Origin: JAZDLO01 sp043801935
GTDB lineage: Bacteria > Actinomycetota > Thermoleophilia > RBG-16-64-13
DNA: 41,049 nucleotides
Direction of reading: 5' to 3'
Assembly: GCA_043801935.1 (NCBI GenBank)
Contig: JAZDLO010000033.1
Span: forward strand, 1 to 41,049
Part shown: positions 24,183 to 32,309 of the stretch, piece by piece
How positions within the stretch are numbered: position 1 is the stretch's first letter
Layout of the letters: every line of letters begins with the position of its first letter
Program-made: the position numbers and the translations under genes
Notes under the pieces: model-generated
Told to the model about the DNA's origin: nothing
The model's input: the letters and a program-made list of their open reading frames with translations, nothing else
Database searches by the model: none

Positions 24183-24968
24183 CTATCCCTCTTTCCGCAC
24201 CTTCCAGATCTGCTCCCCCGGCCAGCGCCGGTACCAGTCCCGGTCGGAATCGTCGCGATAGCTACTGATGGCATCCGGTCCGGGGCGCAGCTCGACGAGA
24301 TCTTCGATCACGAAGCCGTGAGCACGAAAGAGGCGGATCCACGCGCCGTAGGGAAGCATGAAGTCCACATAGCCGTCGCAGGGCAGGGCCCACATCCCGA
24401 AGTAGTCGATGAGCAACCGGTCTCCTGGATGATCGCTGTCGACGGGATAGCACATCTGGATGATCGGAGTCGCCCCCGAAAAAGCCAGGAGCCCGCCCGG
24501 TCGCAGCAAGCGGGCGGCTTCGGAAACGGTCGCGTAGGGATCGGCGAACGTCATGCCCCCGTAATCGCAGAAGACGATATCGAAGCTCTCGTCGGACAGT
24601 GGCACGGCCTCCGCGCTCGCATGGACGAGGGGGAAGTCCACGCCCGCCTCTCTCATCAGACGGCGCGCGTGAGCCAGTTGGTTCTCAGAGATATCCAGCG
24701 CCACCGGCTTCGCGCCGGCTCCGGCCAAGGCGATCGACCACTGAGCGGCGCCGCATCCTAGCTCGAGGATGTCGCGCCCGCCGACCTCTCCGAGGATCCC
24801 CAGCGCCGCCTCGGGGATCTGCCAGACTCCCCAGGCCGGACCCCCCGAAGCCGCCAGTTGCGGGCCATGGTCGGTCTGATAGGTGTCGCTGTCGGCATTC
24901 CAGCTTTCGCGATTGCTCGCCGCATGGTCGGGGAGCCCCTCCGGATCCAATCTGGGCATGTCCGGCAC
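24183..24968 (-). CDS. Class I SAM-dependent methyltransferase
   Basis: 261 aa from GTG 24968 (GGAGG 9 nt upstream); ATG 24959 is an alternative. Motif I is ILELGCGAAQWSIAL (about 66-80), followed by an acidic end of strand 2 (PVALDIS) and the FDIVFCDYGGM motif near 126-136, with a LLRPGGLLAFSG motif (about 152-163). It belongs to the methyltransferase_11/25 type with a long C-terminal region (WYRRWPGEQIWKVRK). It acts on a small molecule, probably; substrate unknown. It starts 53 nt from the divergent YaiI/YqxD gene. Confidence 0.88.
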   Translation of the reverse strand: MPDMPRLDPEGLPDHAASNRESWNADSDTYQTDHGPQLAASGGPAWGVWQIPEAALGILGEVGGRDILELGCGAAQWSIALAGAGAKPVALDISENQLAHARRLMREAGVDFPLVHASAEAVPLSDESFDIVFCDYGGMTFADPYATVSEAARLLRPGGLLAFSGATPIIQMCYPVDSDHPGDRLLIDYFGMWALPCDGYVDFMLPYGAWIRLFRAHGFVIEDLVELRPGPDAISSYRDDSDRDWYRRWPGEQIWKVRKEG

Positions 24969-25008
24969 GTCTTCTCGCCTCCGCAGGTCGAATGATCAAC
25001 AAGCCAAG

Positions 25009-25014
25009 TATAGT
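25009..25014 (+). promoter_or_regulatory. -10 element set for leaderless transcript
   Basis: TATAGT, six bases, then GTG 25021, with no ribosome site between. It is the best-matching hexamer in the short gap between the divergent genes. Confidence 0.5.
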
Positions 25015-25020
25015 GTTGGC

Positions 25021-25485
25021 GTGACCACCTTGTATGTAGACGCCGATGCTTGCCCCGTCACCCGCGACGTGGTCGCGGTCGCCCGCGGGCACCGCGTTCC
25101 TGTCGTGCTCGTCGGCAACGAGTCCCAAAACCTGGATCGTTTTGCCGGCCGATCGGGTGTGACGACTCTTCATGTGGCGTGCGGGCCGGATTCCGCCGAC
25201 TTCGCCATCGTGCCTTTGCTCGCCCCCGAGGACATCGTCGTGACGGGCGACATAGGGCTCGCAGCGATGGTACTGGGGCGCGGCTCCCGCGCGTTGAGCC
25301 CCCGCGGCCGCGTGTATCTTTCGGCGACCATCGACTCCGAACTGGCCCTTCGTCACGCCGAGCAGCGGCACCGCCGGACAGGAGGGCGCACGCAGGGCCC
25401 CTCCCCCTTCCAGGACGAAGATCGTGGACGCTTCCGGGAGACGTTGCAGCGACTTCTCGTCGAGCCCGACGACCGAGTGCCCTAG
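25021..25485 (+). CDS. YaiI/YqxD family protein (DUF188, PIN-like)
   Basis: 154 aa. GTG 25021 is chosen because the family begins with the first strand of the fold (TTLYVDADACPV); the open frame reaches further back only through non-family sequence. Conserved acidic clusters are YVDADACPV (4-12), SADFAIVPLLAPEDIVVTGDIGLA (about 59-82) and RGRVYLSATIDS. UPF0178 proteins resemble PIN-domain ribonucleases, and the Asp residues could bind metal, but no function is established. The message is predicted leaderless. Confidence 0.9.
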   Translation: MTTLYVDADACPVTRDVVAVARGHRVPVVLVGNESQNLDRFAGRSGVTTLHVACGPDSADFAIVPLLAPEDIVVTGDIGLAAMVLGRGSRALSPRGRVYLSATIDSELALRHAEQRHRRTGGRTQGPSPFQDEDRGRFRETLQRLLVEPDDRVP

Positions 25486-25486
25486 C

Positions 25487-25520
25487 CGTCGGACCCACTG
25501 TCGGACACGGTGGGCCGACG
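25487..25520. terminator. Bidirectional hairpin between convergent genes
   Basis: CGTCGG-A-CCCAC (25487-25498) pairs with GTGGG-CCGACG (25510-25520), an 11-bp stem with one bulged A, between the YaiI-like gene stop (25485) and the membrane-protein stop (25549). Confidence 0.55.
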
Positions 25521-25548
25521 CGACGATGCGGCCCGCCCCTGCGTCTCC

Positions 25549-25845
25549 TCAGCTCGAGGAACTACCGGTCTTCTTCCGCCGTGCAGCCTTACGCGCCCGG
25601 GAGCCACTCATGGTGGCCACCGCGATAACGAGGATGACCAGGATCTTCAGCCCGAGCGACCAGGAGCTGTGCCAGATCCACAGTGATCCCACCCAGGGCA
25701 AGAAGACGATCCAGACGACGATCTCCAGTGCGAGCGGAATCCCCTGGATCCAAGTGAAGATGTGCCCCAGAGTCTCAGGGGTGAAAATCCACAGACCCGC
25801 GAAAGCGAGCCAGAGGAGGGATATCGGGAAGCCGAAGAATGTCAT
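25549..25845 (-). CDS. Small two-helix membrane protein
   Basis: 98 aa from ATG 25845, with AAGGGA 5 nt upstream; the upstream in-frame ATG (25899) adds 18 charged residues without support. Trp-rich hydrophobic segments at about 4-22, 29-52 and 60-78 are followed by a basic tail rich in Arg/Lys/Ser. It resembles small DUF-type membrane proteins but I do not recognise a family. Confidence 0.65.
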   Translation of the reverse strand: MTFFGFPISLLWLAFAGLWIFTPETLGHIFTWIQGIPLALEIVVWIVFLPWVGSLWIWHSSWSLGLKILVILVIAVATMSGSRARKAARRKKTGSSSS

Positions 25846-26163
25846 CTTGTCCCTTTTCCCGGACAAACGCCGATCGGACCCCCTTCTGGTCTGGGGCATC
25901 CGACTTCGGCCTCGGCCACCTTGCTCCTTTTGACTTCCCGGCTTGCTGATACGATCAACTCCATTGTAATGAGGGTGTCCTCCGAGCGCCAGCGGATAGT
26001 GGCTGCGTGGTACTAACGCGCTCCGATGGGCCGACTATGGGCGATTGGCCGAGGGTGACCAGATCGTCCGAGCCGTGCGAAGATAGAGGGCGTCGGCACA
26101 AGGTTCCAAGTCTGACCTGGCGGAGAGACTCCCCGCCGGCCTCGGTCAAGAAAGGACAACCAC
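25846..26163. other. 318-bp non-coding stretch
   Basis: Divergent gap between the small membrane protein and cyclophilin. On the plus strand TTGCTG (25943-25948), 16 nt, TGTAAT (25965-25970) is a reasonable promoter for the cyclophilin gene with a long leader of about 190 nt. TTGACT (25930-25935) with TACGAT (25950-25955) is badly spaced. I saw no tRNA, hairpin of note or convincing ORF. Confidence 0.4.
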
Positions 26164-26679
26164 ATGGAAGAGCAGGCAAATCCCCGAGTACTCCTCAGCA
26201 CGTCCGTTGGAGACATCACTTTGGAGCTCGATCCTGCGAAGTCTCCGGCCACTAGTGAGAACTTCCTCGCCTATGCCGCCGCTGGGCACTATGACGAGAC
26301 GGTATTCCACCGCGTCATTCCCGGGTTCATGATCCAGGGCGGCGGTTTCACCGCAGATATGAAGCAGAAGTCCACCGATCCCCCCGTCGCGAACGAAGCG
26401 GACAACGGGCTGAAGAACGACCGCGGGACCGTAGCCATGGCCCGCACCGCCGAGCCACACAGCGCCTCCAGCCAGTTCTTCATCAACTTGAAGGACAACG
26501 ACTTCCTCAACCACACTTCCAAGACCGGGCCAGGCTGGGGGTACGCGGTCTTCGGAAAAGTAGTGGAAGGTATGGACGTGGTCGATGCCATCGCCCAGGT
26601 GGCCACCGGGACGTCCGGCCCTCACTGCGATGTCCCCCAGGATCCGGTGGTGATGAATCGGGTGGTAGCCGCCGAGTAG
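26164..26679 (+). CDS. Peptidyl-prolyl cis-trans isomerase, cyclophilin type
   Basis: 171 aa, single cyclophilin domain with no signal peptide, so cytoplasmic. Active-site and substrate-groove motifs are FHRVIPGFMIQGGGF (about 45-59), MARTAEPHSASSQFFINL (about 90-107) and YAVFGKVVEGMDVVDAIA (about 126-143). AAAGGA lies 7 nt upstream of the ATG. It isomerises X-Pro bonds during folding. Confidence 0.95.
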   Translation: MEEQANPRVLLSTSVGDITLELDPAKSPATSENFLAYAAAGHYDETVFHRVIPGFMIQGGGFTADMKQKSTDPPVANEADNGLKNDRGTVAMARTAEPHSASSQFFINLKDNDFLNHTSKTGPGWGYAVFGKVVEGMDVVDAIAQVATGTSGPHCDVPQDPVVMNRVVAAE

Positions 26680-26767
26680 CCACAGCTGTGCGCAGACGCC
26701 CGGGGCGGCCAGGGGAGGGGCGAATCCCTGGCGCCGCCTCTGCCCTTGCCGCTACCATAGGTGTGAG

Positions 26768-28054
26768 GTGAAGACGGATGAACATCGCGCCACCGTGACG
26801 CCCCTCTCGCCCAGAGGGCCTTTGCTGATCGGCCTACTCTCGGTCTTTGCGGCAGTCTTGTTCTTCACGGCCGCATTGGCAGGTCTGGCTCCCTCGGCTT
26901 CTGCATCGGCCCAGTCCGCCGGCGCCACGATCGCGCCGGCGTTCCCATTCGGCGAACCGCGTCCGCCCGCCATAACTGCGACTGCGGCCATTCTGATCGA
27001 CATGGACTCCGGGCGCATCCTGTACTCACGCAACGCCAACGCTCGGGTGCCGATGGCCTCCACCACCAAGATCATGACTGCGATCATAGCTCTAGAGTCG
27101 TTGGAACTAGGCGCCACGGTGACGATATCGGCAGACGTAGCTGCGACCGGCGGGTCACGGCTCTGGCTCGAAGAGGGTGAGGTGCTCACAGTAGAGCAGC
27201 TCATGTATGCCTTGCTGGTCTCGAGCGCGAACGATGCGGCGGTCGCGTTGGCCGAAGCGGTGTCTGGAAGCGTACAGACCTTCGTCAAACAGATGAACGA
27301 GAAGGCAGAGGCTCTGGGCCTGGCGAACACCCACTTCGTCAATCCCCACGGGCTGAACGCCAAGAAGCACTTCTCCTCCGCCCGAGACTTGGCCATCCTG
27401 GCTCAATATGCCATGCAGGATCCGGTGTTCCGCCAAATGGTTCATACCCGCGAATACACTATTCCCTGGCCCGGTCACGACACCCCCCGCCAGCTCGAGA
27501 ACCACAACGTGTTGCTGGGCAGGCAGGCCTGGGTGACAGGAGTGAAGACGGGATCCACCCCGTACGCCAAATATTGTCTGGTCGCGTCGGGCACGAGAGA
27601 CGGCGTCTCTCTCGTCAGTGTCGTGCTGGGCGCGACGAACGAAGATGTTCGCTGGAGGGAGACCGAAGCCCTTCTGGACTACGGTTTCAGCCTCTACCCC
27701 CGGACGGTCCTCGCCGACAAGGGGGGGATCGTCGCCGAGCTTGACGTCTCGGACCGCCTGGACCGGCGAGTCAGTTTGGTGGCAGACAGGTCTCTCACTG
27801 TGAGCCTCTTCAAGACCGACGCAGTGACGAGCTCTGTACGTGTGGACCGCGATCCGGTCCTCCCGGTGCACGCGGGGGACGTCTTCGGAGCGATCGACTT
27901 CACCCTGAACGGCAAGAGCCTGGGTTCGGTGAGCCTGGTCGCAGCCCAGTCGGTGGACAAGGTCACCATCAAGATGATCCTGGAATGCTGGAGAGACTTG
28001 TGGCCGCCTAAGCTGGGATTAGGCGATTATCTCCGAGCCCTGCCGCCGCACTGA
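26768..28054 (+). CDS. D-alanyl-D-alanine carboxypeptidase (PBP5/DacF family)
   Basis: 428 aa from GTG. A signal peptide or anchor (about 17-48) sends it outside. The peptidase S11 triad is complete: STTK (98-101, nucleophile Ser98), SAN (153-155) and KTGST (260-264). A C-terminal beta domain (about 310-405) resembles PBP5_C, and the last 30 residues are hydrophobic/amphipathic. It trims the terminal D-Ala from peptidoglycan stem peptides. TACCAT sits 9 nt upstream of the GTG, so the leader may be very short. Confidence 0.94.
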   Translation: MKTDEHRATVTPLSPRGPLLIGLLSVFAAVLFFTAALAGLAPSASASAQSAGATIAPAFPFGEPRPPAITATAAILIDMDSGRILYSRNANARVPMASTTKIMTAIIALESLELGATVTISADVAATGGSRLWLEEGEVLTVEQLMYALLVSSANDAAVALAEAVSGSVQTFVKQMNEKAEALGLANTHFVNPHGLNAKKHFSSARDLAILAQYAMQDPVFRQMVHTREYTIPWPGHDTPRQLENHNVLLGRQAWVTGVKTGSTPYAKYCLVASGTRDGVSLVSVVLGATNEDVRWRETEALLDYGFSLYPRTVLADKGGIVAELDVSDRLDRRVSLVADRSLTVSLFKTDAVTSSVRVDRDPVLPVHAGDVFGAIDFTLNGKSLGSVSLVAAQSVDKVTIKMILECWRDLWPPKLGLGDYLRALPPH

Positions 28055-28062
28055 CACGAGAT

Positions 28063-28096
28063 CTGCTCGGTCGCGCGCGTGCGACCGGCCGAGCAG
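28063..28096 (+). terminator. Hairpin after the carboxypeptidase gene
   Basis: CTGCTC-GGTCGC pairs with GCGACC-(GGCC)-GAGCAG: 12 bp with a 4-nt bulge, 10 nt past the stop codon. No T-run. Confidence 0.55.
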
Positions 28097-28186
28097 GCGA
28101 GACAAAGCGCCGCCCAGACGATTGCAGCTCGCCCGATATGGGTATCTGGATCGGTAGCAACCCCCCGGATCATGGAGGCCAGCACC

Positions 28187-28615
28187 ATGGGATTCTTCGA
28201 TTTCTTGAAGGGCGCAAGTAAGAAGGCCGGCACTGCCGCATCAGGCGCGGCTCCCGGCGGTGGCGCAGTGACCGCAGGCTCTGCTGAAGAGAGCGCGGTT
28301 AGCGGCCTGCTCGGTGAGGGTGGCGGTCAGCTCTCAGGCCTGTTGGACAAGTTCGGTGCGGGCGGACTGGGCGATACGGTGAAATCCTGGGTAGGCACGG
28401 GCGCCAACCAACCCGTGAGTGGCGAACAGGTGAGCGGGGTCTTGGGCTCCGACGCAGTTTCTTCTGTGGCTGGGAAGTTGGGTGTGTCGGACTCGGAAGC
28501 CGCTTCTAAGATCGCGACCGTCCTGCCCCAGATCATCGACAAGTTGACTCCGGACGGGCTCGTGCCCGATCCTGCCGCTCTCGCCAACAAGTTGACGGGC
28601 TTCATGAAGAAGTAG
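28187..28615 (+). CDS. YidB-like DUF937 protein
   Basis: 142 aa from ATG 28187; GGAGG ends 8 nt upstream. The family pattern is clear: MGFFDFLKG start, a Gly/Ala-rich middle, then LGDTVKSWVGTGANQPVSGEQVSGVLG (about 62-88), VAGKLGVSDSEAASKIATVLPQIIDKLTPDGLVPD (about 93-128) and a short tail. Function is not established. Confidence 0.9.
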   Translation: MGFFDFLKGASKKAGTAASGAAPGGGAVTAGSAEESAVSGLLGEGGGQLSGLLDKFGAGGLGDTVKSWVGTGANQPVSGEQVSGVLGSDAVSSVAGKLGVSDSEAASKIATVLPQIIDKLTPDGLVPDPAALANKLTGFMKK

Positions 28616-28621
28616 GCCTTC

Positions 28622-28651
28622 GGAGCGGGCGCCGCCTAGGGCGCCCGCTCC
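28622..28651 (+). terminator. 12-bp hairpin after the YidB-like gene
   Basis: GGAGCGGGCGCC (28622-28633), loop GCCTAG, GGCGCCCGCTCC (28640-28651): perfect stem 7 nt beyond the stop. No T-run, but it is very stable. Confidence 0.65.
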
Positions 28652-28666
28652 ATGCTCGCGACCTGA

Positions 28667-28672
28667 TAGCCT
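28667..28672 (+). promoter_or_regulatory. -10 element set for leaderless transcript
   Basis: TAGCCT (TAnnnT pattern), six bases, then GTG 28679; no ribosome site. Confidence 0.35.
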
Positions 28673-28678
28673 GGGGCT

Positions 28679-29647
28679 GTGCGAACCCCGCTTCTCATCG
28701 TCAATCCGGCCTCTGGCGCGCGCAGTGCCGCGCGTGGCCTTCCCCGCGTGCTGGAGGGAGTCGAGCAGGTCCTGGGTGACGTGGTCATCCGCTACACCGC
28801 GCGTCCCGGTCATGCCCGCGAGTTGGCTCTCGAAGGTGCTCGTGAAGGCTACCCTCTCATCGTGGCGGTGGGCGGAGATGGGACCTTCAGTGAGGTGGCG
28901 AACGGCGTGTTGGCAAATGGTGATCGTCAGCGCGCGACGGGCGACGCCGAGGCGGCGACCGGCCCGCCGGTCGGCCTCATCAATGTGGGTACCGGAGGAG
29001 ACTTCCGCCGCAGTCTGGGGATCGAAGAGGGCTTCGAGCGTTGCTTGGAGGCCCTCGCCTCCGAGCGAGAGCGGGTGGTCGACGTGGGCCGGGCTTCCTT
29101 CCGCGGACCGGACGGCGACCTCATCGAGCACTACTTCGTGAACGTCTTGTCCGCCGGTCTGGGCGGCTTGGTCGACCGCTACATCGACACCATGCCCGCC
29201 TTCCTCGGGGGTCGTATCGGCTACTACCTAGCCGCGCTGCGTGCCGTGATGGTGAGCAAGGAGCAGCCGCTGCGGGCCACTGTCACCTGGCAGGAGGAGA
29301 CCCGGGAACAGATCATCCCCGCGTACCTGGTAGCCATTTGCAATGGACGCTGGTTCGGCGGCGGCATGGACGTCGCCCCCATGGCGCTTCCGGACGACGG
29401 TCGCCTAGAGGTGGTGACCATCACAGCCCCAAGCAAGCCCTACCTGGCCGACCGGGTGCGCGGCGTCTATACCGGTCGCCATCTCGAGGAGCCGACCGTG
29501 CACCATTTCCCCTGTGAGCGCATCGAGTTGCGGTTGGAGGACGAGGCGGCGGAGCGGCGGTTCCTCCTGGACGTTGACGGCGAAGCGCTGGGGTCGCTCC
29601 CACTGACGGTCAAAGTAGAGCCCAAGCGGCTGCGCATCCGAGCCTAG
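28679..29647 (+). CDS. Diacylglycerol-kinase family lipid kinase
   Basis: 322 aa, GTG start. The DAGK catalytic domain begins RTPLLIVNPASG (2-13); the nucleotide loop is VAVGGDGTFSEVANG (62-76), and GTGGDFRR (about 102-109) follows. The C-terminal part matches YegS/DgkB-type beta sandwich, including NGRWFGGGMDVAPMA and a final DVDGE motif. It phosphorylates a lipid headgroup or sphingoid/diacylglycerol substrate at the membrane. A leaderless message is likely, as no ribosome site is visible. Confidence 0.92.
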   Translation: MRTPLLIVNPASGARSAARGLPRVLEGVEQVLGDVVIRYTARPGHARELALEGAREGYPLIVAVGGDGTFSEVANGVLANGDRQRATGDAEAATGPPVGLINVGTGGDFRRSLGIEEGFERCLEALASERERVVDVGRASFRGPDGDLIEHYFVNVLSAGLGGLVDRYIDTMPAFLGGRIGYYLAALRAVMVSKEQPLRATVTWQEETREQIIPAYLVAICNGRWFGGGMDVAPMALPDDGRLEVVTITAPSKPYLADRVRGVYTGRHLEEPTVHHFPCERIELRLEDEAAERRFLLDVDGEALGSLPLTVKVEPKRLRIRA

Positions 29648-29682
29648 GCCGGCGTGCGGGAGAAGGGATCAAGGGACAAGCG

Positions 29683-30636
29683 GTGCACGCCGAACTGGTG
29701 AGCTTCCTGCGCTGCCCCCATTGCGGCGGCGAGTTCGCAGCGGCCCCGTATTCGCTGCAGTGCGCCAACGGTCATTCGTTCGATATCGCCCGCCAAGGCT
29801 ACGTCAATCTGCTCCCCGGTGGCGCCTCCACCGGCACCGCCGATACCGCGGCCATGGTCGCCGCCCGCGAGGCGTTCCTGGGAGCTGGCCATTTCGCGGG
29901 ACTCCGCCAGATGGTGGCGGAGACGGCTGCGCGCGTCACGCCCGTGAGCGACGCGAGCGCACCGCCCGCGAGCCGCAGCGACACGTCCCCCAGTTGCATC
30001 ATCGAGGTAGGCGCCGGAACCGGCTACTATCTCGCCGGTGTCCTCGAACGGCTACCCGATCGGCTCGGCCTCGCCCTCGACCTTTCCAAGTTCGCCCTGC
30101 GGCGCGCGGCCTGGGCGCACGGCCGCATCGGCGCGGTCGTGTGCGACACCTGGACTCGGCTCCCGGTCCGTGACGGGTGTGCCGCTCTCGTGCTCGACAT
30201 CTTCGCTCCCCGGAACGCGTCCGAGTTCAGGCGTGCGCTGGAACCCGAGGGACGGCTCATCGTGGTCACCCCCACCCAGCGTCACCTCGCGGAACTGATC
30301 CCCACTCTCGGCCTGGTGAGCATCGACTCGACTAAACAGAAGCGCCTCGACCAGAAGCTCGCCTCTGACTTCGCCTTGGTGGAGTCGGCACGTCATGAGA
30401 AGTCCCTCGCTCTCGCCCCTCATGAGATCGCCGCAGCGGTGGGCATGGGTCCCAGTTCCCGGCACCTACAGGATGACGAACTCGGCCGGCGCATCGACCG
30501 GTTGGCCCTATCCGCGCCGAGAGCCGCATCAGGGGCTGCACCGGGCGCGGCGCCGGAACCCGTCCGGGAGAGGTCTCTCCCGGTAACCATTTCCGTCACC
30601 GTGTCGGTGAGCATATCTGTCTACCGCCCGCTCTGA
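29683..30636 (+). CDS. RlmA-like 23S rRNA (guanine-N1) methyltransferase
   Basis: 317 aa from GTG. An N-terminal zinc-binding module has Cys11, Cys14, Cys27 and His31 (CPHC...CANGH), followed by FDIARQGYVNLLPGG (33-47) as in RlmA/TlrB. The methyltransferase core has IIEVGAGTGYYLAGVL (about 106-121), LALDLSKFALRRAAW and a VLDIFAP motif. The enzyme class methylates G745/G748 of 23S rRNA, a position also used by macrolide-resistance variants. Two short low-complexity runs are inserted: residues near 88-104, and Ala/Gly/Pro-rich 283-297. GTG has only weak ribosome-site support. Confidence 0.9.
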   Translation: MHAELVSFLRCPHCGGEFAAAPYSLQCANGHSFDIARQGYVNLLPGGASTGTADTAAMVAAREAFLGAGHFAGLRQMVAETAARVTPVSDASAPPASRSDTSPSCIIEVGAGTGYYLAGVLERLPDRLGLALDLSKFALRRAAWAHGRIGAVVCDTWTRLPVRDGCAALVLDIFAPRNASEFRRALEPEGRLIVVTPTQRHLAELIPTLGLVSIDSTKQKRLDQKLASDFALVESARHEKSLALAPHEIAAAVGMGPSSRHLQDDELGRRIDRLALSAPRAASGAAPGAAPEPVRERSLPVTISVTVSVSISVYRPL

Positions 30637-30840
30637 GCGACTCCGGGAGCCGTTGACCGCGACCGTATGCACGTATGTTCATATGTTCCGACGTTGTCGG
30701 GCCCGCTTGTACCGCGGCTTCGCGGCCTTTCCGCGGGGAATAAGCGCTCGGTACCCGAGTGTCGGCGCCTTTCGGGCGCCGATGACCACTGCCGGCCGCG
30801 TCGCTCGTACACTCGCCTCCGGTCCAGTAAGATAGCCGGC
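30637..30840. promoter_or_regulatory. Structured upstream region of the glc operon
   Basis: TTGACC (30653-30658), 15 nt, TATGTT (30674-30679) could be a promoter, followed by AT-rich TATG repeats (30666-30687). Then come three hairpins in a row: CCGCG-GCTT-CGCGG (30712-30725, followed by CCTTT), CTCGG-TAC-CCGAG (30747-30759) and TCGGCGCC-TTTCG-GGCGCCGA (30762-30782). TAAGAT at 30828 is a second promoter element. A short structured RNA, attenuator or terminator array is possible; none of the classical riboswitch cores is visible. Confidence 0.4.
30828..30833 (+). promoter_or_regulatory. -10 element set for leaderless leader ORF
   Basis: TAAGAT, seven bases, then ATG 30841, the first codon of a nine-codon ORF that overlaps the glcD start. 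Spacing is the same as at 20293, 25009 and 28667. Confidence 0.45.
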
Positions 30841-30870
30841 ATGGACGGGACGGCAGGGGAGTTCACGTGA
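30841..30870 (+). CDS. Possible leaderless leader peptide before glcD
   Basis: ATG to TGA, nine residues (MDGTAGEFT), starting 7 nt past TAAGAT. The stop codon 30868-30870 lies within GTGATGG, where glcD begins, and AGGGGAG (30855-30861) inside this ORF is the glcD ribosome site. This could couple glcD translation to a leaderless first cistron. Shortness means chance is a strong alternative. Confidence 0.3.
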   Translation: MDGTAGEFT

Positions 30871-32309
30871 TGGCGGCATCGCCGGCCAAGGAACTGCGAG
30901 CTATCGTCGGGCGGGAGAACGTGCTCGACCGGACGGTGGATCTCCAGACATACGAGTACGATGCCTATTTGGAACGGCACCTTCCCCGGGCGGTGGTGTT
31001 CGTGCATTCCACCGCAGAAGTGTCCGCGGTGGTCAAAGTGCTTGCGCGCGAAGATATCGCGTTCGTACCGCGCGGGTGCGGCACCAATCTCAGCGGTGGG
31101 TCCCTGGCGCTCGATGGCTCGGTGATCATAGAGATGGGCCGCATGGACCAGATCCTCGAGATCGACCTCCCGGACCAGCGCGTGGTGGTCCAACCGGGGA
31201 TCTTCAACCTCGATATCTCCACGGCCCTTTCTCCCCTCGGCTACTACTACGCCCCCGACCCCGCCAGCCAGAAGGCCTGTTCCTTGGGCGGCAACATCGC
31301 TGAGAACGCCGGCGGGCCCCACTGCTTCAAGTACGGGGTCACTTCGAACCACGTTCTCGGAATAGAGATGGTGCTCCCCGACGGCGAGATCGTTTGGTCC
31401 GGGGGGAAGAACGTCGATGCTCCCGGCCTCGATCTGACCGGGGTCTTCGTCGGTAGTGAGGGGACTCTGGGGATAGTCACTGCGGCGATCCTGCGCATCC
31501 TTAGGAAACCCGAAGCGGTGAAGACTATGTTGGGTGTGTGCGAATCGCTCGAAGATGCTGGTAATGTGGTCTCGGCGATCGTGGCCGCCGGCTTGATCCC
31601 CGCTACCCTGGAGATGATGGACAACCGTACTATCAACGCGGTCGAAGACAGCATGGCCTGCGGATTCCCCCGGGACGCCGCCGCGGTGCTCCTCATCGAA
31701 CTCGATGGGCTCCGCGACGGCATGGACGAGATGGCCGAGCAGATCGTGGCTATTTGCCGGGCCAACGGCGTGGCAAACGTCCGGGTGGCTCAAGACGAGG
31801 CCGAACGGGTCGCGCTCTGGAAGGGCCGCAAAGGAGCCTTTGGAGCTGTTTCCCGGCTGGCTCCCAACTACCTGGTAGCCGATGGCACCGTACCGCGGAC
31901 CAAGCTGCCGGAAGCGCTTCGGCGGGTAGCGGAGATCGGCCGCCGCTATGACATCCAGATGGCCAGCGTGTTCCACGCCGGAGATGGCAACCTCCACCCG
32001 CTCCTGCTCTTCGACAGCCGCAACGACGAGGACAAAAGAAGAGTGATGGCTGCCGGCATGGAGGTGCTCCAAGTCTGCGCCGATCTCGGGGGGACGGTGA
32101 GCGGCGAACACGGCATCGGCGTCGAGAAGCTCGGGGCCATGCGCATGGTTTTTGATGACAACGATCTGCGAGCGCAGGGCTACGTGAAGGATTCCTTCGA
32201 CCCCAAGGGTCTCTGCAATCCCGGCAAAGTGCTGCCGGGGCCGGCCGCAGCGGCCGGAGCGGACGTGCCTCCGCAGCGGCTGGGCGTGGAGACCACGGTA
32301 AGTGCTTAA
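30870..32309 (+). CDS. glcD: Glycolate oxidase FAD subunit GlcD-like
   Basis: 479 aa from ATG 30870 (8 nt after AGGGGAG); GTG 30867 is an alternative. The FAD_binding_4 domain includes PRGCGTNLSGGS (about 69-80), and GNIAENAGGPHCFKYGVTSNHVLGIEMVLPDGE (about 142-174) is characteristic of the GlcD/D-lactate dehydrogenase class. The FAD-oxidase C-terminal domain contains FHAGDGNLHPLL (about 366-377) and GTVSGEHGIGVEKL (about 407-420). It oxidises glycolate or D-2-hydroxyacids, passing electrons through GlcE and GlcF to the chain. It is followed by glcE with an 8-nt overlap. Confidence 0.93.
   Translation: MAASPAKELRAIVGRENVLDRTVDLQTYEYDAYLERHLPRAVVFVHSTAEVSAVVKVLAREDIAFVPRGCGTNLSGGSLALDGSVIIEMGRMDQILEIDLPDQRVVVQPGIFNLDISTALSPLGYYYAPDPASQKACSLGGNIAENAGGPHCFKYGVTSNHVLGIEMVLPDGEIVWSGGKNVDAPGLDLTGVFVGSEGTLGIVTAAILRILRKPEAVKTMLGVCESLEDAGNVVSAIVAAGLIPATLEMMDNRTINAVEDSMACGFPRDAAAVLLIELDGLRDGMDEMAEQIVAICRANGVANVRVAQDEAERVALWKGRKGAFGAVSRLAPNYLVADGTVPRTKLPEALRRVAEIGRRYDIQMASVFHAGDGNLHPLLLFDSRNDEDKRRVMAAGMEVLQVCADLGGTVSGEHGIGVEKLGAMRMVFDDNDLRAQGYVKDSFDPKGLCNPGKVLPGPAAAAGADVPPQRLGVETTVSA

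Noticed and set aside
25846..26163. tRNA gene because of GGTTCCAAGTC near 26102
   Set aside because: It lacks the conserved T-loop GGTTCRANYCC form and no acceptor or anticodon stems can be built around it.
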